NCBI GenBank assembly: GCA_002083615.1
Contig: MSXO01000006.1
Span: 1 to 64,000 of the forward strand
Source of the DNA: Proteobacteria bacterium ST_bin11
Lineage (GTDB): Bacteria; Pseudomonadota; Gammaproteobacteria; Methylococcales; Methylomonadaceae
Direction of reading: 5' to 3'
Length of the DNA: 64,000 nucleotides
Part shown: piece after piece, positions 8,853 to 20,000 of the stretch
Position numbering within the stretch: the stretch's first letter is position 1
Layout of the letters: every line of letters starts with the position of its first letter
Notes under the pieces: generated by a model
Told to the model about the DNA's origin: nothing
Database searches by the model: none
The model's input: only the letters and a program-made list of their open reading frames with translations
Program-made: the position numbers and the translations under genes

Positions 8853-10640
8853 CTAGCTATGTTGTTCGGCCAATTTAGCGACAAATTCATCGACGAATAC
8901 GTGCATGTCGGCAGTGACCATTTTGATCTGGCTACCCAAATAGTTGTATCCAAACAGCGCCGGAATCGCCACCGCCAGACCGGCCACCGTTGCTACCAAC
9001 GCCGCCGCAATACCCGGCGCAATTGCGTTGACGTTAACCTCGCCGCTGGCGGCAATCGCGGCAAACGTGATCATTACCCCGACCACGGTACCCAGCAAAC
9101 CTAGGAACGGACCACCGGAAATAGCGATAGTCAGCAGCACCATTTGCGAGTTCAGCTTTTGGAGTTCCCGCACCAACACGCCATCCATGGACGCCTTGAC
9201 CGCGTTCAAGCCTTGGGCAGTCAACACATGACCTGGGGCATCCGCGCCCACTCCTTTGGGCAGTCGCTTATTCATTTCCTGCACACCAACATGATAAATC
9301 CGGTAGATGGACGAACCGGCAAATGCGGCATGATTGCCGGTTAAGGACAACAGCAACGGCGACGCGTCGAAGTCTTCCTGACCTTCCTCGTCTTGGTGAT
9401 CCAAATTAGTGATATTTGCGGCTCCCAAGTGGCTAAAGGCTTCCTCAAACTTCTTGTTTTCGCGGCGCGTGCGGCCTAACACGATGCCCTTGCTGATCAT
9501 CACCAGGGTACTGATCACAAACATCACCCCGAGAATCCCGATGATCACCCAGCCGTCGATGGTGACATTGTTTAGCGTCGAGACCAGATAAGACTCACCG
9601 CCGCCTTCACTATCCGGCGTACTGTCTTCACCGTAATTCAACAAGGCGGAAGATTGACCCTGCAACATAGTCGCAAATTGCAAGTAGTTCTGATCGCGAG
9701 TGATCTTGGCAATACCAAACTCGTCTATCGCGCCGACAAAACCTCGAGAACCGTCTACAGCGGCGCCGATGCTAATATCGCCCAGCAATGCCGCGCCGCT
9801 GGCCGGCAAGATGCCGACGGCCTTGCCATCGATATATAGGGTAAAACCCTCCTTGTCTCCGGCTACCGCCAAGTGTTGCCAAGCAGCCAAATTTAAGTCC
9901 ACCGGGCTAACCAATTCCTTACGATTGACCTCTAAAACCGGCGTTTGCCCTCTAACAGATAAAATCAGGCCATCGCGTTGAAACACCACCCCGTTAGTTT
10001 GCGCCTGATCGATTTTCAACCAACCGGAAACAGTCCAGCCAAATTCCACCCCCATAGGTAAAGCCGGGGTTGCGGCAATCCGGATCGATTGACTGCCATC
10101 GAATCCAGCGGCCGCACCCACCGCGCCGCCCTCAACGACGGTCTGTGTGGCAGTTGCCGGTTGATTCACATAAGCCGTGGCATCTTTGATCGGACCGGCC
10201 TCGAAATGATAGGCAACCGCTTGCGCCACATCAAAAATGCCCGGTGCATCCTGACCGTCTACAGCTTTGGGATTACCGTAATACATCCAGAACATCGGCT
10301 CCTCTGCGGTCGCAATATCCTTGGGCAGTTTCACCCAAATCAAAGCCATCTCATTCAGCGGGTCGATTTTTTCGATATAAAACTTCAAAGGGGTTTTATC
10401 GTCGCCAGCCATGAAGCGCAAATCCTTGCCGTTCTCACCCAAATCGGCGAAGAAACTGAAATTACCGGTATGCAAACGCACCAAAACCAGGCCTTCCGCC
10501 ACCGGCTTAACGCCAGCTTGCTGCAATTGCTGGGTATCGATGGTTATTTTCTTTCTATAGCCCCATTCATCGTTCCACCAGGCTTGAGCTAAATTTGGCA
10601 TCGCCAACAGCGCCAAAACCAATAAGACAATCCGCTTCAT
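8853..10640 (-). CDS. DUF2341-LamG-ExbB fusion (MotA/TolQ/ExbB proton channel)
   Basis: The 595-residue product has a signal peptide (about 1-20), then a DUF2341 domain beginning WWNDEWGYRKKI (about 21-140). A concanavalin/LamG-like domain follows (about 150-320, with FGWTVSGWLKI and LYIDGKAVG). After a Ser/Gly-rich linker come a TM at about 362-385, a charged cytoplasmic loop (about 390-500), and two further TMs in the MotA/TolQ/ExbB module (about 500-580, ISGGPFLGLLGTVVGVM and PGIAAALVATVAGLAVAIPA). So an ExbB carries a large periplasmic sensor or glycan-binding-like head. It heads the run exbD, tonB, porin, coiled-coil and TPR gene. Start ATG 10640 has AGAGAG upstream. The ligand of the head is not known. 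Confidence 0.88.
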   Translation of the reverse strand: MKRIVLLVLALLAMPNLAQAWWNDEWGYRKKITIDTQQLQQAGVKPVAEGLVLVRLHTGNFSFFADLGENGKDLRFMAGDDKTPLKFYIEKIDPLNEMALIWVKLPKDIATAEEPMFWMYYGNPKAVDGQDAPGIFDVAQAVAYHFEAGPIKDATAYVNQPATATQTVVEGGAVGAAAGFDGSQSIRIAATPALPMGVEFGWTVSGWLKIDQAQTNGVVFQRDGLILSVRGQTPVLEVNRKELVSPVDLNLAAWQHLAVAGDKEGFTLYIDGKAVGILPASGAALLGDISIGAAVDGSRGFVGAIDEFGIAKITRDQNYLQFATMLQGQSSALLNYGEDSTPDSEGGGESYLVSTLNNVTIDGWVIIGILGVMFVISTLVMISKGIVLGRTRRENKKFEEAFSHLGAANITNLDHQDEEGQEDFDASPLLLSLTGNHAAFAGSSIYRIYHVGVQEMNKRLPKGVGADAPGHVLTAQGLNAVKASMDGVLVRELQKLNSQMVLLTIAISGGPFLGLLGTVVGVMITFAAIAASGEVNVNAIAPGIAAALVATVAGLAVAIPALFGYNYLGSQIKMVTADMHVFVDEFVAKLAEQHS

Positions 10641-11032
10641 ATTTACTCTCTGTTAAATCAATATCCAGAATTATCCCCGCATTTTTTTACATTTTTATGA
10701 CAAGAGCCTGATTGAAAGATAACGAGTTTGTGAAGGCTCGTTTAGCGTCGACCCTGAAGCGCTAAACCGACGAATTCAATTCGATTTCCCTCAGATCCAG
10801 ATAGCCGCCGAAAACACTCTGGCTATTAAAGGCATGAGCCTCCACCCGAACGGGGACGATACGGATGGACAAATAAATCAGCAGCTTGCCCGATAGCATT
10901 GGTGCGCGATTAAGGCGGAGTCGGGAGTGATTGGAGAAGCATCCTAAGACAAAGCCCGCTTGCCACGAGGCAAACGGAACTTGTCAGTTGGGGGTTTTAC
11001 CCCTAGAACACATGCGAGCGAAGTAGCAAAAA
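10641..11032. other. Spacer upstream of the ExbB fusion
   Basis: This 392-base stretch lies between the tpsA stop and the ExbB-fusion start and should hold the promoter of the TonB operon. Two small hairpins are visible: GTTTAGCG/CGCTAAAC (10740-10767, 12-base loop), and a GGGG/CCCC hairpin with a TTTTA loop just past tpsA at about 10987-11003. No riboswitch like the two upstream was found here. Confidence 0.5.
10762..10899 (-). CDS. Possible 45-residue ORF or gene remnant
   Basis: An open frame from ATG 10899 encodes 45 residues (MLSGKLLIYLSIR... ending ELNSSV). The same frame stays open for about 28 more codons upstream without a start or Shine-Dalgarno sequence. The amino-acid mix looks protein-like but matches no family I know. 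It could be the tail of a decayed gene or a chance frame. Confidence 0.2.
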   Translation of the reverse strand: MLSGKLLIYLSIRIVPVRVEAHAFNSQSVFGGYLDLREIELNSSV

Positions 11033-14000
11033 TCAGTCGCCAAAGCCTAGTAATTCAACGCTTAACATACCCAATACCGCTTTGGCGATTGAATTGCCAT
11101 TGTCTTTGGCGTTATTACCGGCAACCGAGCTCTCGGCCATCTGACTCACACCTGCGGCCACATTGCTGGTACCCGTCAAACCCGCCGCAACACTGCCGGT
11201 CGCGGCCACCGGTACACCGGTGCCCACGCCGCTGACTTGAATATTATTAGCACCCAATACCGCGGTAGCGGCGATGAATACGTTCTTGCCGCCTATACCC
11301 GCTTCGCCGGCATCCACTACCCCTCTGGGGGCAAATAAGAAGACGTCACCGGGCACGGTGCCGATTGAGTTGGCGGCGGTTCGAATACCACTGCCGGAAA
11401 TAATCGCCGGTGGCTCACTGGTCAAATTCCCGTTTTGATCGTAGGTCGGTTCAACCGGTGGAATTGAGAGCGCCGATTTCGCACCGCGTCCGGCATCGAT
11501 GTCGCCCTCGGATGACCAGATCAGAATATCGCCGCCATCCAGCACAAAAGCGCGCGAGGTGTTGACCTGAAAATCGTCGCGCACCATCGCACTGATGTCG
11601 CCTTTGCGCCAGGCTACGATACCCAAGTCCGAATCATCCTTCTTGCCCGCAAATGACACCGCCAAGCCGACATTGACTTCACCGCCAGGCACCACCAAGT
11701 TGATATTACCGTTGTCTAAGGTATGAATCTTACTGAAAATCATGCTTAAATCGCCCTGCCAGGCAGATCCGGGAAACAGCGTGTTTATGGCGTTAAAACC
11801 GCGTTGATTACCCAAATCGTCCGTACCGGCTGACGCTGTACCTGAGGCTTTGATTTCGTTGAACAACACCGGAATCACCAGAGAATTCAGACGCGTTTGG
11901 ATGCCGGTTAAGTCGCGATTTCCAATGTTGGCAAATTGATTCAGGGCGTCAGTTTCGCTTAATAAATTATTCTGCGTCCTGTCGCGCATGAAGCCGACAA
12001 TCAGTAACTTAGCCCGCTCAAACTCACTGCTGTACTCCGGGTTATCGCGCAAATACGCACTAACAAAACCGGCGTAATCGACTTCGCCGTTGGCGCCAAC
12101 CAGAACCGTCAAATTCGCACCGGAATCGACCAAACTGGTATTGAAGGTATTGCCGGCACTGGTGATACCGCTAGAGGCTCCCAAATCCAGGTGCCGACCG
12201 GATTTGATCAATACTTCACCCAAGCCGCCTATCTCAATTTTGTTTTCATTGCTGCTTAAAATACCCGTGTTCGGGCTGCGTTTAGAGCTGTAACGAATAT
12301 CTCTAAGCGCTTCAATCATAGACACATCGTCAGCATTGACATGTTGGGCGATCACCGAGAGATCGACAATATCTCGGCCCGCCTTGATCAACACATTTTT
12401 CGGCAGTGTAAAGACGATGTTTTCGATATTGCCGGTTTGCGTAACCATGCGCACGGGCTCCAGGTCACCCCGATGTAACGGCGTAGTCGCGTTAGATTGA
12501 GCAATGTCTGCGGAAAGTTTGCTCATGAAACCTTCGTCTTTCTTGATCGGCGCATTTCGGTTAGGTAGCAACGCAGGGTCGAAATCTGACATATAGAATT
12601 CGTTTCCTTCTGCACCGGTAATATTCTCAGCGGCAAACAGATTCAACTGCGCGCTAGCCGACGGGAATAACGATATCTTGTCGCCGAGTTTAATACTGCC
12701 ATCGGTAGCGACAACATGTAAGGATCCCGGAAATACTTGGGCCAGCCTGCTTTGCGCACTATTCGCCGGCGGCGGCGCAAACACACTGTTATCGGCGTTA
12801 ACGTAAACATCACCGGACAACGATTTCACGTCCAGACTGCTGTTGGCACCGTAACTGAAGAAGTTCACGTCACCGCTGTGCAACATCATAGGATCGGAAA
12901 CCCCGGCCAAACGCGCTCCGCCGGCAGCACTTACCTTAAATTGGGTATCGCCCAGCAATAAACGTGCGCCATCAGCAAAGCTCGTACCGCCGACTACTTG
13001 ACCGCCGGCGTTGATAACACCAGAGCCCTTCCCTAATAGATAGGTACCGCCAACGACGTTCAAACCCGCGTTTACCAAAAGAGTTCCACCGCCTTGTACC
13101 TCGACTTGGTTGCTGACATAACGATTGACGTTGATCCCGACCGATGGGTCGACCGTGCCGCGCTGCTTGCCGGTAGTCGGCATCATCACATCCAGATTGG
13201 CGATATTACCGCCGGCTTCTACCGAAACATTGCCGCCACCAAAGGAACCGAGGTTTTGTTGAAACAGCGACGTTCCTGACCTGGCCGCATTCGCACCGGT
13301 CGTGATATATCCTAAAGCCGCGCCCCAGGCATACGGCTGGCTAGGATCGAAAATTTGATTGCCATTGCCGTCGTTAACGAAAGAGGCTACCCGTAACAAC
13401 CAGTTATTGAAGGTATTTTCAGCTGCCGCCACACCCAGAATATCGCCGCCAGCGGACAATGCCAAATCACCACCGGCAACCGGATATTCGACATAGAAAT
13501 TCAAACCGACAAATCTGTCTCTTAGCGTACCAAACGGCTCAAGCTCCGTTGGTCTGCCGCCACTGTAAACGGACGAGGTGTTGCTGGCAAAACGCATGTC
13601 ACCGCCAGCGCTTAACTGGATATCCCCTGTACCGGTCCGCACCACAGTATCGGCGCCTATCGACAAGTCGCCCGCATTGCCGACCGAATTAAGATCGGCG
13701 CTGCCGGAATCGGCACCCGCCACGATATTGAAGGACCACGACTCGCCGCCCTGCAATTTGTCCTGAATCGTCGTGGTTCTGAAGCTGCCGGCAGTCGGAC
13801 CGGGGAATCGGAATACTATGGTCTTAAAGCCATCGGTTAAAGACTGATTGACATTGAAGCTGCCGGTGGTTTTGATGGCCAAACGACCGACTGCATCGTT
13901 CCAAACATTTGTGTCGGGTACTGCTTCGTAACGCCAATCCACTAGATCCCAACGATCCTGTAAAGCCAAATCGCCGGTGTAATTGATCTCGACGCCGGCA

Positions 14001-17000
14001 AGCAACTGCAAACCACTCGCAAGAGCCGCTACATTTTGTATGTTGGTGGCTGTCATGTATGCGGCGGTATCGGCTTTTATTTGTGCAATATCGGCAAGGT
14101 TGATTTCACCGTCAGCAAGATTAATTTCGCCGAATTCGCCATCATCCAAGTTCGAATATTTCTTTACACCCTCCGCTTGGAATTTGGTATAGCCGGACAC
14201 ATCGGCGGCGATAGGTTGAATTTCCACACCACTATCCGTGCGTAAGGCCCGTAACACAATCTCCCCGCCTTCTGCACCGACGCCTGCCACCCGGATACTC
14301 GATCCGCTTTGTAAGTCAATGCCCGACACACCGTCACTATCGGCATCAACCGAAGACAGCAGCACACGACCACCTTTAGCACCAACGTCAGTGCCATTGG
14401 CGGACAAAGAGGCTCCGCTGGCGAGGGTAATGCCATCGCCAGCGTAGAGCTCGATACGACCGCCTTGCTGCTTGCCGTCCGCATTAATAGCGCCCGCAAG
14501 GGTAATGGCACCCTTATCGCTCACCAGCGTAAGGTTTCTGGCTTTAATGCTGGAACCAACCTCCTGGGATATATTGGCTTCGCGAACCCGGAAATACAGG
14601 TTCTGATCGATTCCGGCAGAACTCAGTGTCTGCATCAGCTCAGTAAAGTTTGTAGAGGGATCAAAAGTATTGACATCCAAGGTGGCGCTACCTGATTTCG
14701 CTTGGATCTGCCCATTCATGAGCACCGATTTAGTCGGGGATCGTAAAACCAGACTACCGCCAGCAGCGTTGCCACCGCCACTGTCGATGTCCACCAATGA
14801 ACCGGCAGACACAGTAACGCCCCCATTATCAGCTGTCGCTTTAAAACGCCCGCCATCGGTGTATTCGATGCGATCAGCAAACTGCAACCCGCGACCGGCC
14901 AAATCGATTTGCGCCGCACTGCCGACGCTTACATCACCAAGCAAAGCATGCAAATCCAGGCTACCGGAGGGTAATAAAGTCCTGGTATTAAAATTGATAG
15001 CATTCGCTAACACACTTACCGCGCCACCCAGACTACCGGTAACACTATTTTGGCTCTCTAAAAATCCGAAGTTAGCTTGGTAGCCACGCGCATCGATTTT
15101 CAGCCGCGCACCGCCATCAGCGGTAATCAGCGGTGTCGCAAGATTAAGATTGCCGCCCACTTTCAGCGTGCCGTCTCCGGCGGCGCGGAATTCGTTGATC
15201 GCCTGAATATTGACTCCCGAGAAACCCAGAATGGCAAAATTACCATCTGCCACTCTTACCGAGTTGGCAATCAAATCCAGTCGCCCTTGCCCATCCACAA
15301 CATTTTGATTAACCTGATTGGCACTGTTCTGAATCAGCAAGGTATCAGCTTGCAATTTGGCTAGGTTATTGGCAGTGCCGTGTCCTACCAAACCGGCGGT
15401 GTTAAGTACCAAACTCCGGAATGGAACGGCTTTGATCACACCATCGTCACCCAACGCAAACGTCCCATCCGGGCTAATCAATCCAACGTTGCCGTAAACC
15501 CCAATGCTATCGTTTGCAGTCAAAACCAACTCGTCAACAGTCAAATTGGACAGTTTCTGATTGGACCAATTGAGTGCGTTGCTGCTTAAACCGCTTACTT
15601 CACCGATATTGATGGTATTGGCTGCTAGATTCAACGAGCCACCCTGCATATCGATGTTACCCGACAGAATCGTAGAGCGGCTCGCGCCCAACAGCATAGA
15701 CTCGGACGCAGCCAGTGTGGCACTCTCGGCAACCTCCAAGCGCCCATTCACGCCAGTACTGTTGGTTCTATTGAAGGTTACCTGTTCGCCGCCGGACACG
15801 CGCATTACCGCACCGTCCCCTTGAACATTAAATACGCTATCGCCGCTATTCGCCGGGCGATCAGCGGCAAGCGTTGCATTAGCCTTCACGTCGATTAAAT
15901 CAGACGCTACTGCCATGATCTCAGGGCCGCGCAATTGGGTATCCGAGTTAAAAATCACCTCAGTCGCCGTCACTTGCAGATCGGTTTCGCCTAAGTTAAC
16001 GCTATTTCGGCTTCTGGCTCCACCCAATAACAGGCTGTCGGCATTCAGCGCGACCAGGTCACTGTCCAAAATTTCCAGAGTTCCTGCTGCGGGCGAGTTG
16101 CTAAACTGCTTAACAACACTAATTCGGCTGGATGCGATATCGACTTTGGCCCCTCTACCCCCGCTCACGGCATCGACCATAAACTGACCATCCATGATCA
16201 AGCGAGTCTGCGCGACTAAGGAAACCTGCCCGCTATCGGACGGCAACAGCGGCAAGGCCGATTCGGTTTTGCGGGCGCGTTCAGGGTAGAAGCTACTTGA
16301 CAACTGGATATCGTATTGCGACTGTTTGCGCACATCCGCACCGGTTTCAATCAGATAACCACTACTGCGCGGGCTCTCGATATCAGTGCCTGCCTGCAAC
16401 AATTTGCCCGGTGTTATTACCCGGCCATCGACAGTCGCCCTATTGCCCGGTAAGTCTTGATAGCCTGCCAACGGCGTTATCAAATACGCGCCAGGTAGCA
16501 AGGCATAACGGGCCGGCAGGATGACGTAATCGCCCGCAGCCAAATCAGCACTGCCGCCTAAACGAATCTTAGCGCCGGGAGCATAAGCAAATCCCTGGCT
16601 TTCGTAATGATCGAAAGGTGCCCAGGCTGCGTCCAAACTAGGCAAGATGGCGAAACCACCCTGGTAGCTGGCACTGCCCAATTGCAAATAGTCATTATCA
16701 CCGCCAGCGCCGGGGACAAATTCGTAAGACTGCAAATTACCCCCGCCAGCGACGTCGACCACGCTACCTTGTTGAATATCGACTACCGGCGCCGACAACA
16801 CCACACGTTTTTCCGGCGGTGCACCGTACACTAGTCTGCGCCCTTGGTCGTCCAACGGATAAAGCCAGTCCAGTCCGCCTTGGGTGATACCGAAAGGAAT
16901 CACCATATCTTCGCCGACCACCCAGCGTTGTGCATTGCTGTCAAAGCGCACATTCTTGGCCGACACCGAAGTCAAGCTACCGGGGTCTAAGGTCAGTTCT

Positions 17001-20000
17001 TGACTGGCATTGAAGGTAATCGTGCCCAAAGGCGCTTTAACTGCGCCGGCTTGGCGGATATTAGGTGCTTCAAAGATCAGTTCACCTGCCGCAGAGAGTG
17101 GGGTTTGGTCGCTGTTGTTGCCGCTAATATCGATTCGACCGTCAGCGTTGTTTTTTACTGCAAACACAAACTTGGTTAATGTGGAAGGATAAATCTGGCC
17201 CGCGCGCGGGGATAAATCAGCCGCGGTTACTAAACTACCCAAGTAATCACGATCATCACCACCCAAGCGTATCCCCACCGTGCGGATATCATGTTCGCTA
17301 TTTAACGATAGGCGGTTAAATCCGTTCCAAGTCGTCGCACCTTTCAGTTCGATCCAACCTGCCTCAGCCGTTAAGTTGTGATGTCCTGCACTAGCGCTGG
17401 TCGCCAATGTTCGGTTTAGGCTCGCACCCAGCTCCAGGAAACGGGTTTGCAGGAGAATGTCAGCCGGTATGTTGTCAGGACTACTGGCCGAAAAACGAGC
17501 CGCATCAAATTTCATATGCTCGGCAGTGGTCAGCCTTACATCACCTTGAAACACCACTTGCTCCGCCATGATGCTCAAATCCGCAAAACCGCCGGCTGAA
17601 ACCCGATCGGCACTGAGCGTGATTTTGCCGTTCAATTGTTCCGGAAAATCATCCCCGTAAACAATATCCTCATTAATCGATCGTCTGGCGGTTTGGGTGA
17701 TATTAACGATCAGAGGCGTCTCGGGGAACGGGTTCTCGGGGTCGGGCAAACTGGGCGGGAAGCGTCTTAAACGATCCAACACCAACTCCAACTTCCCGCC
17801 GTGCATCAGCGGCGAACCCGCTGCTCCGCTAAGTTTGGCGTCTATTACAGCACCTTCAGCCGCAACGATTTTGATACTACCGGCATTTGAAGCAATCTGC
17901 TGCGTAGCAAAGTTAAAACTTACGCCACCCGCGCTCTGCAAAATATCAATGGACTCGCTGGTCCCGGAAACCGCGAGTTCGGCACCCTCTTCCAGGACAA
18001 CCGCGCCGCGCCAAGCCTCCAGTGTAATCTGACCGCCATCCAGTACATCGCCGGTGCGATTTCCAAATTCATCGATGGGATTGAAACGTGTGGTGGCATT
18101 GGCCAATAATTGACCATTCTTACCCACCCAAATCACCTGCTTCGGATCATAAGCCTGATCGGTAAAAGAGCGCGTCGATAAATAGATTTTCCCGGCGTCT
18201 GCTTGTAGACGACCATCCACGAAAATGCTGCCTGCGCCGCTTAGTACATTGATGGTCGCCCCGGTATCCGCGTGGATTGAACTACCGGTTTCAATTTTCA
18301 CAGCTTTGAAGCCGTTTAGCGCTAAATTCAAGGGCTGGCGTTGAAAATCGCCCAATGCCTGCACCGAGGTGAAATCCGCTAATCGGGTCCCGGACGGCTG
18401 TGCCAGATAGTCGCTGTTCAACACCCGATTAGCTGCCCGCAACGTGGTATTTACCGACGATTTGACGGTCAATTCCTCGCTATTTGCCACCAAAGTCACG
18501 TCATTGAAACGGGCAAAATTAGCTAAATCGTAACTGCCAGTGCCGCCACCTAAAACTAGCGCATCTAAAGCCTCAGCCGCACTGCCCGGTTGGCCGATAA
18601 TAATTTTCCCGCTGTTCAGCGTGAGCGAGCCGTTCTTTTCCAAACCGTAAGCCGACAGGTTTCCCGCCAAACGCAACACCGGAAAACCCAAACCACCACC
18701 TACAGCCGCCAACTCGATGTCACCTCCCTCGCCTGCTGCCAATTCACCGCTTAGCGCTAGCCAAGCCCCGCCATCGGCGAATATGGACGCCCCCTCGTTC
18801 ACGGTTAAATTGCCTGCCGCTTTAGCGCTTACCTTACCGCCGTTAATCACCACGGGATCAGACAAAACAGCCATCAGGTCTTGCTGCGCATCATTAACCC
18901 ACAAGCCCGACACATCGATGCCAGCCTGTGACCCTATGACCAAATTACCTGAATCCGCCACCAAACCAGTACTGACACTGTTCAAGGCTAATTCACCACC
19001 AGCTGACTGGAAATTAGCATCGAAAGCTATCGAACTGGCCTCTACCGCCAGCGAACTGTTGGGTTGCATTGCAATACGCACGCCTCGCCCTAATTCCGCC
19101 CGCCCTAAGGTTTTAAGCGATACATCCTTAATGCCGGAATTATTCAGCAACTCAGCGGAGATAACCAAATTTTGGCCGGTAGGAATCACATCGTCTGCAT
19201 CCAGGGCGCTAGAACTGCCGGAATTCTGCAACAGTAGGCCTTGCAATGACTGGAATACAGCCATATCAATACTGAAACGCCCGCCATTGGGCAAATTCGC
19301 CAGGCTTCGTTGATAGATGCCAACCTGGCTACCGGCTTGTAAATTGCCATTCCAAGCGACTCTGGCCCCTGTGATTTTCAGGCTACCGGCATTTTTACCT
19401 TCGACGTAGCCGCGTTCGAACTTCATCAAGCCGTTTTCGCCGAGTAAATCCCAAATGGTTTCCACGCCCCATTTTTTGTGGGTTTCGGTGACAAAGCCAA
19501 AAATCGAAACGTAAGTCTCGTTGGGATCGGCATCGCTGATATCTACGATCCGACCATAATCAGTCAATAATTTGGTAGTGTTAACGAAACCATCTTGATA
19601 AATAACCGAGCCGCCGGAAATATCGAGTCGAGCGTTATCATTAATGATGACGTCACCGCTGGAGGTGAGATTAATTTCGCCGCCAGCGCCCAAGCGCTCG
19701 TCGATACTCCGACTAATCCGGGCCACTGCGCCGCTGGTATCGACCACCTGCGAGCCTTTGCGTAAATCGACCCTAACGGTTTCGCCCCGCAACACGCCAT
19801 TGCGTTGCAGCGGCGCATTTCGTAAATCAAAACTCTGCGCCGAAATTTCACCGACGTTACGCTCCATGGCTACCGACACATCCTTAATGCCGGACACGTC
19901 GATCAGCGCATTGCTGTCGATAAAAATTTTGCCTTTCGTACCTTGTAGCGCGTTATATCTATCCGATGCTTTGATATCGACTTTACCGCCAGGCACCCGC

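Noticed and set aside
14670..15083. Open frames antisense to tpsA, several over 100 codons
   Set aside because: They are shadows of the repetitive, GC-biased tpsA sequence; no ribosome sites or domains.
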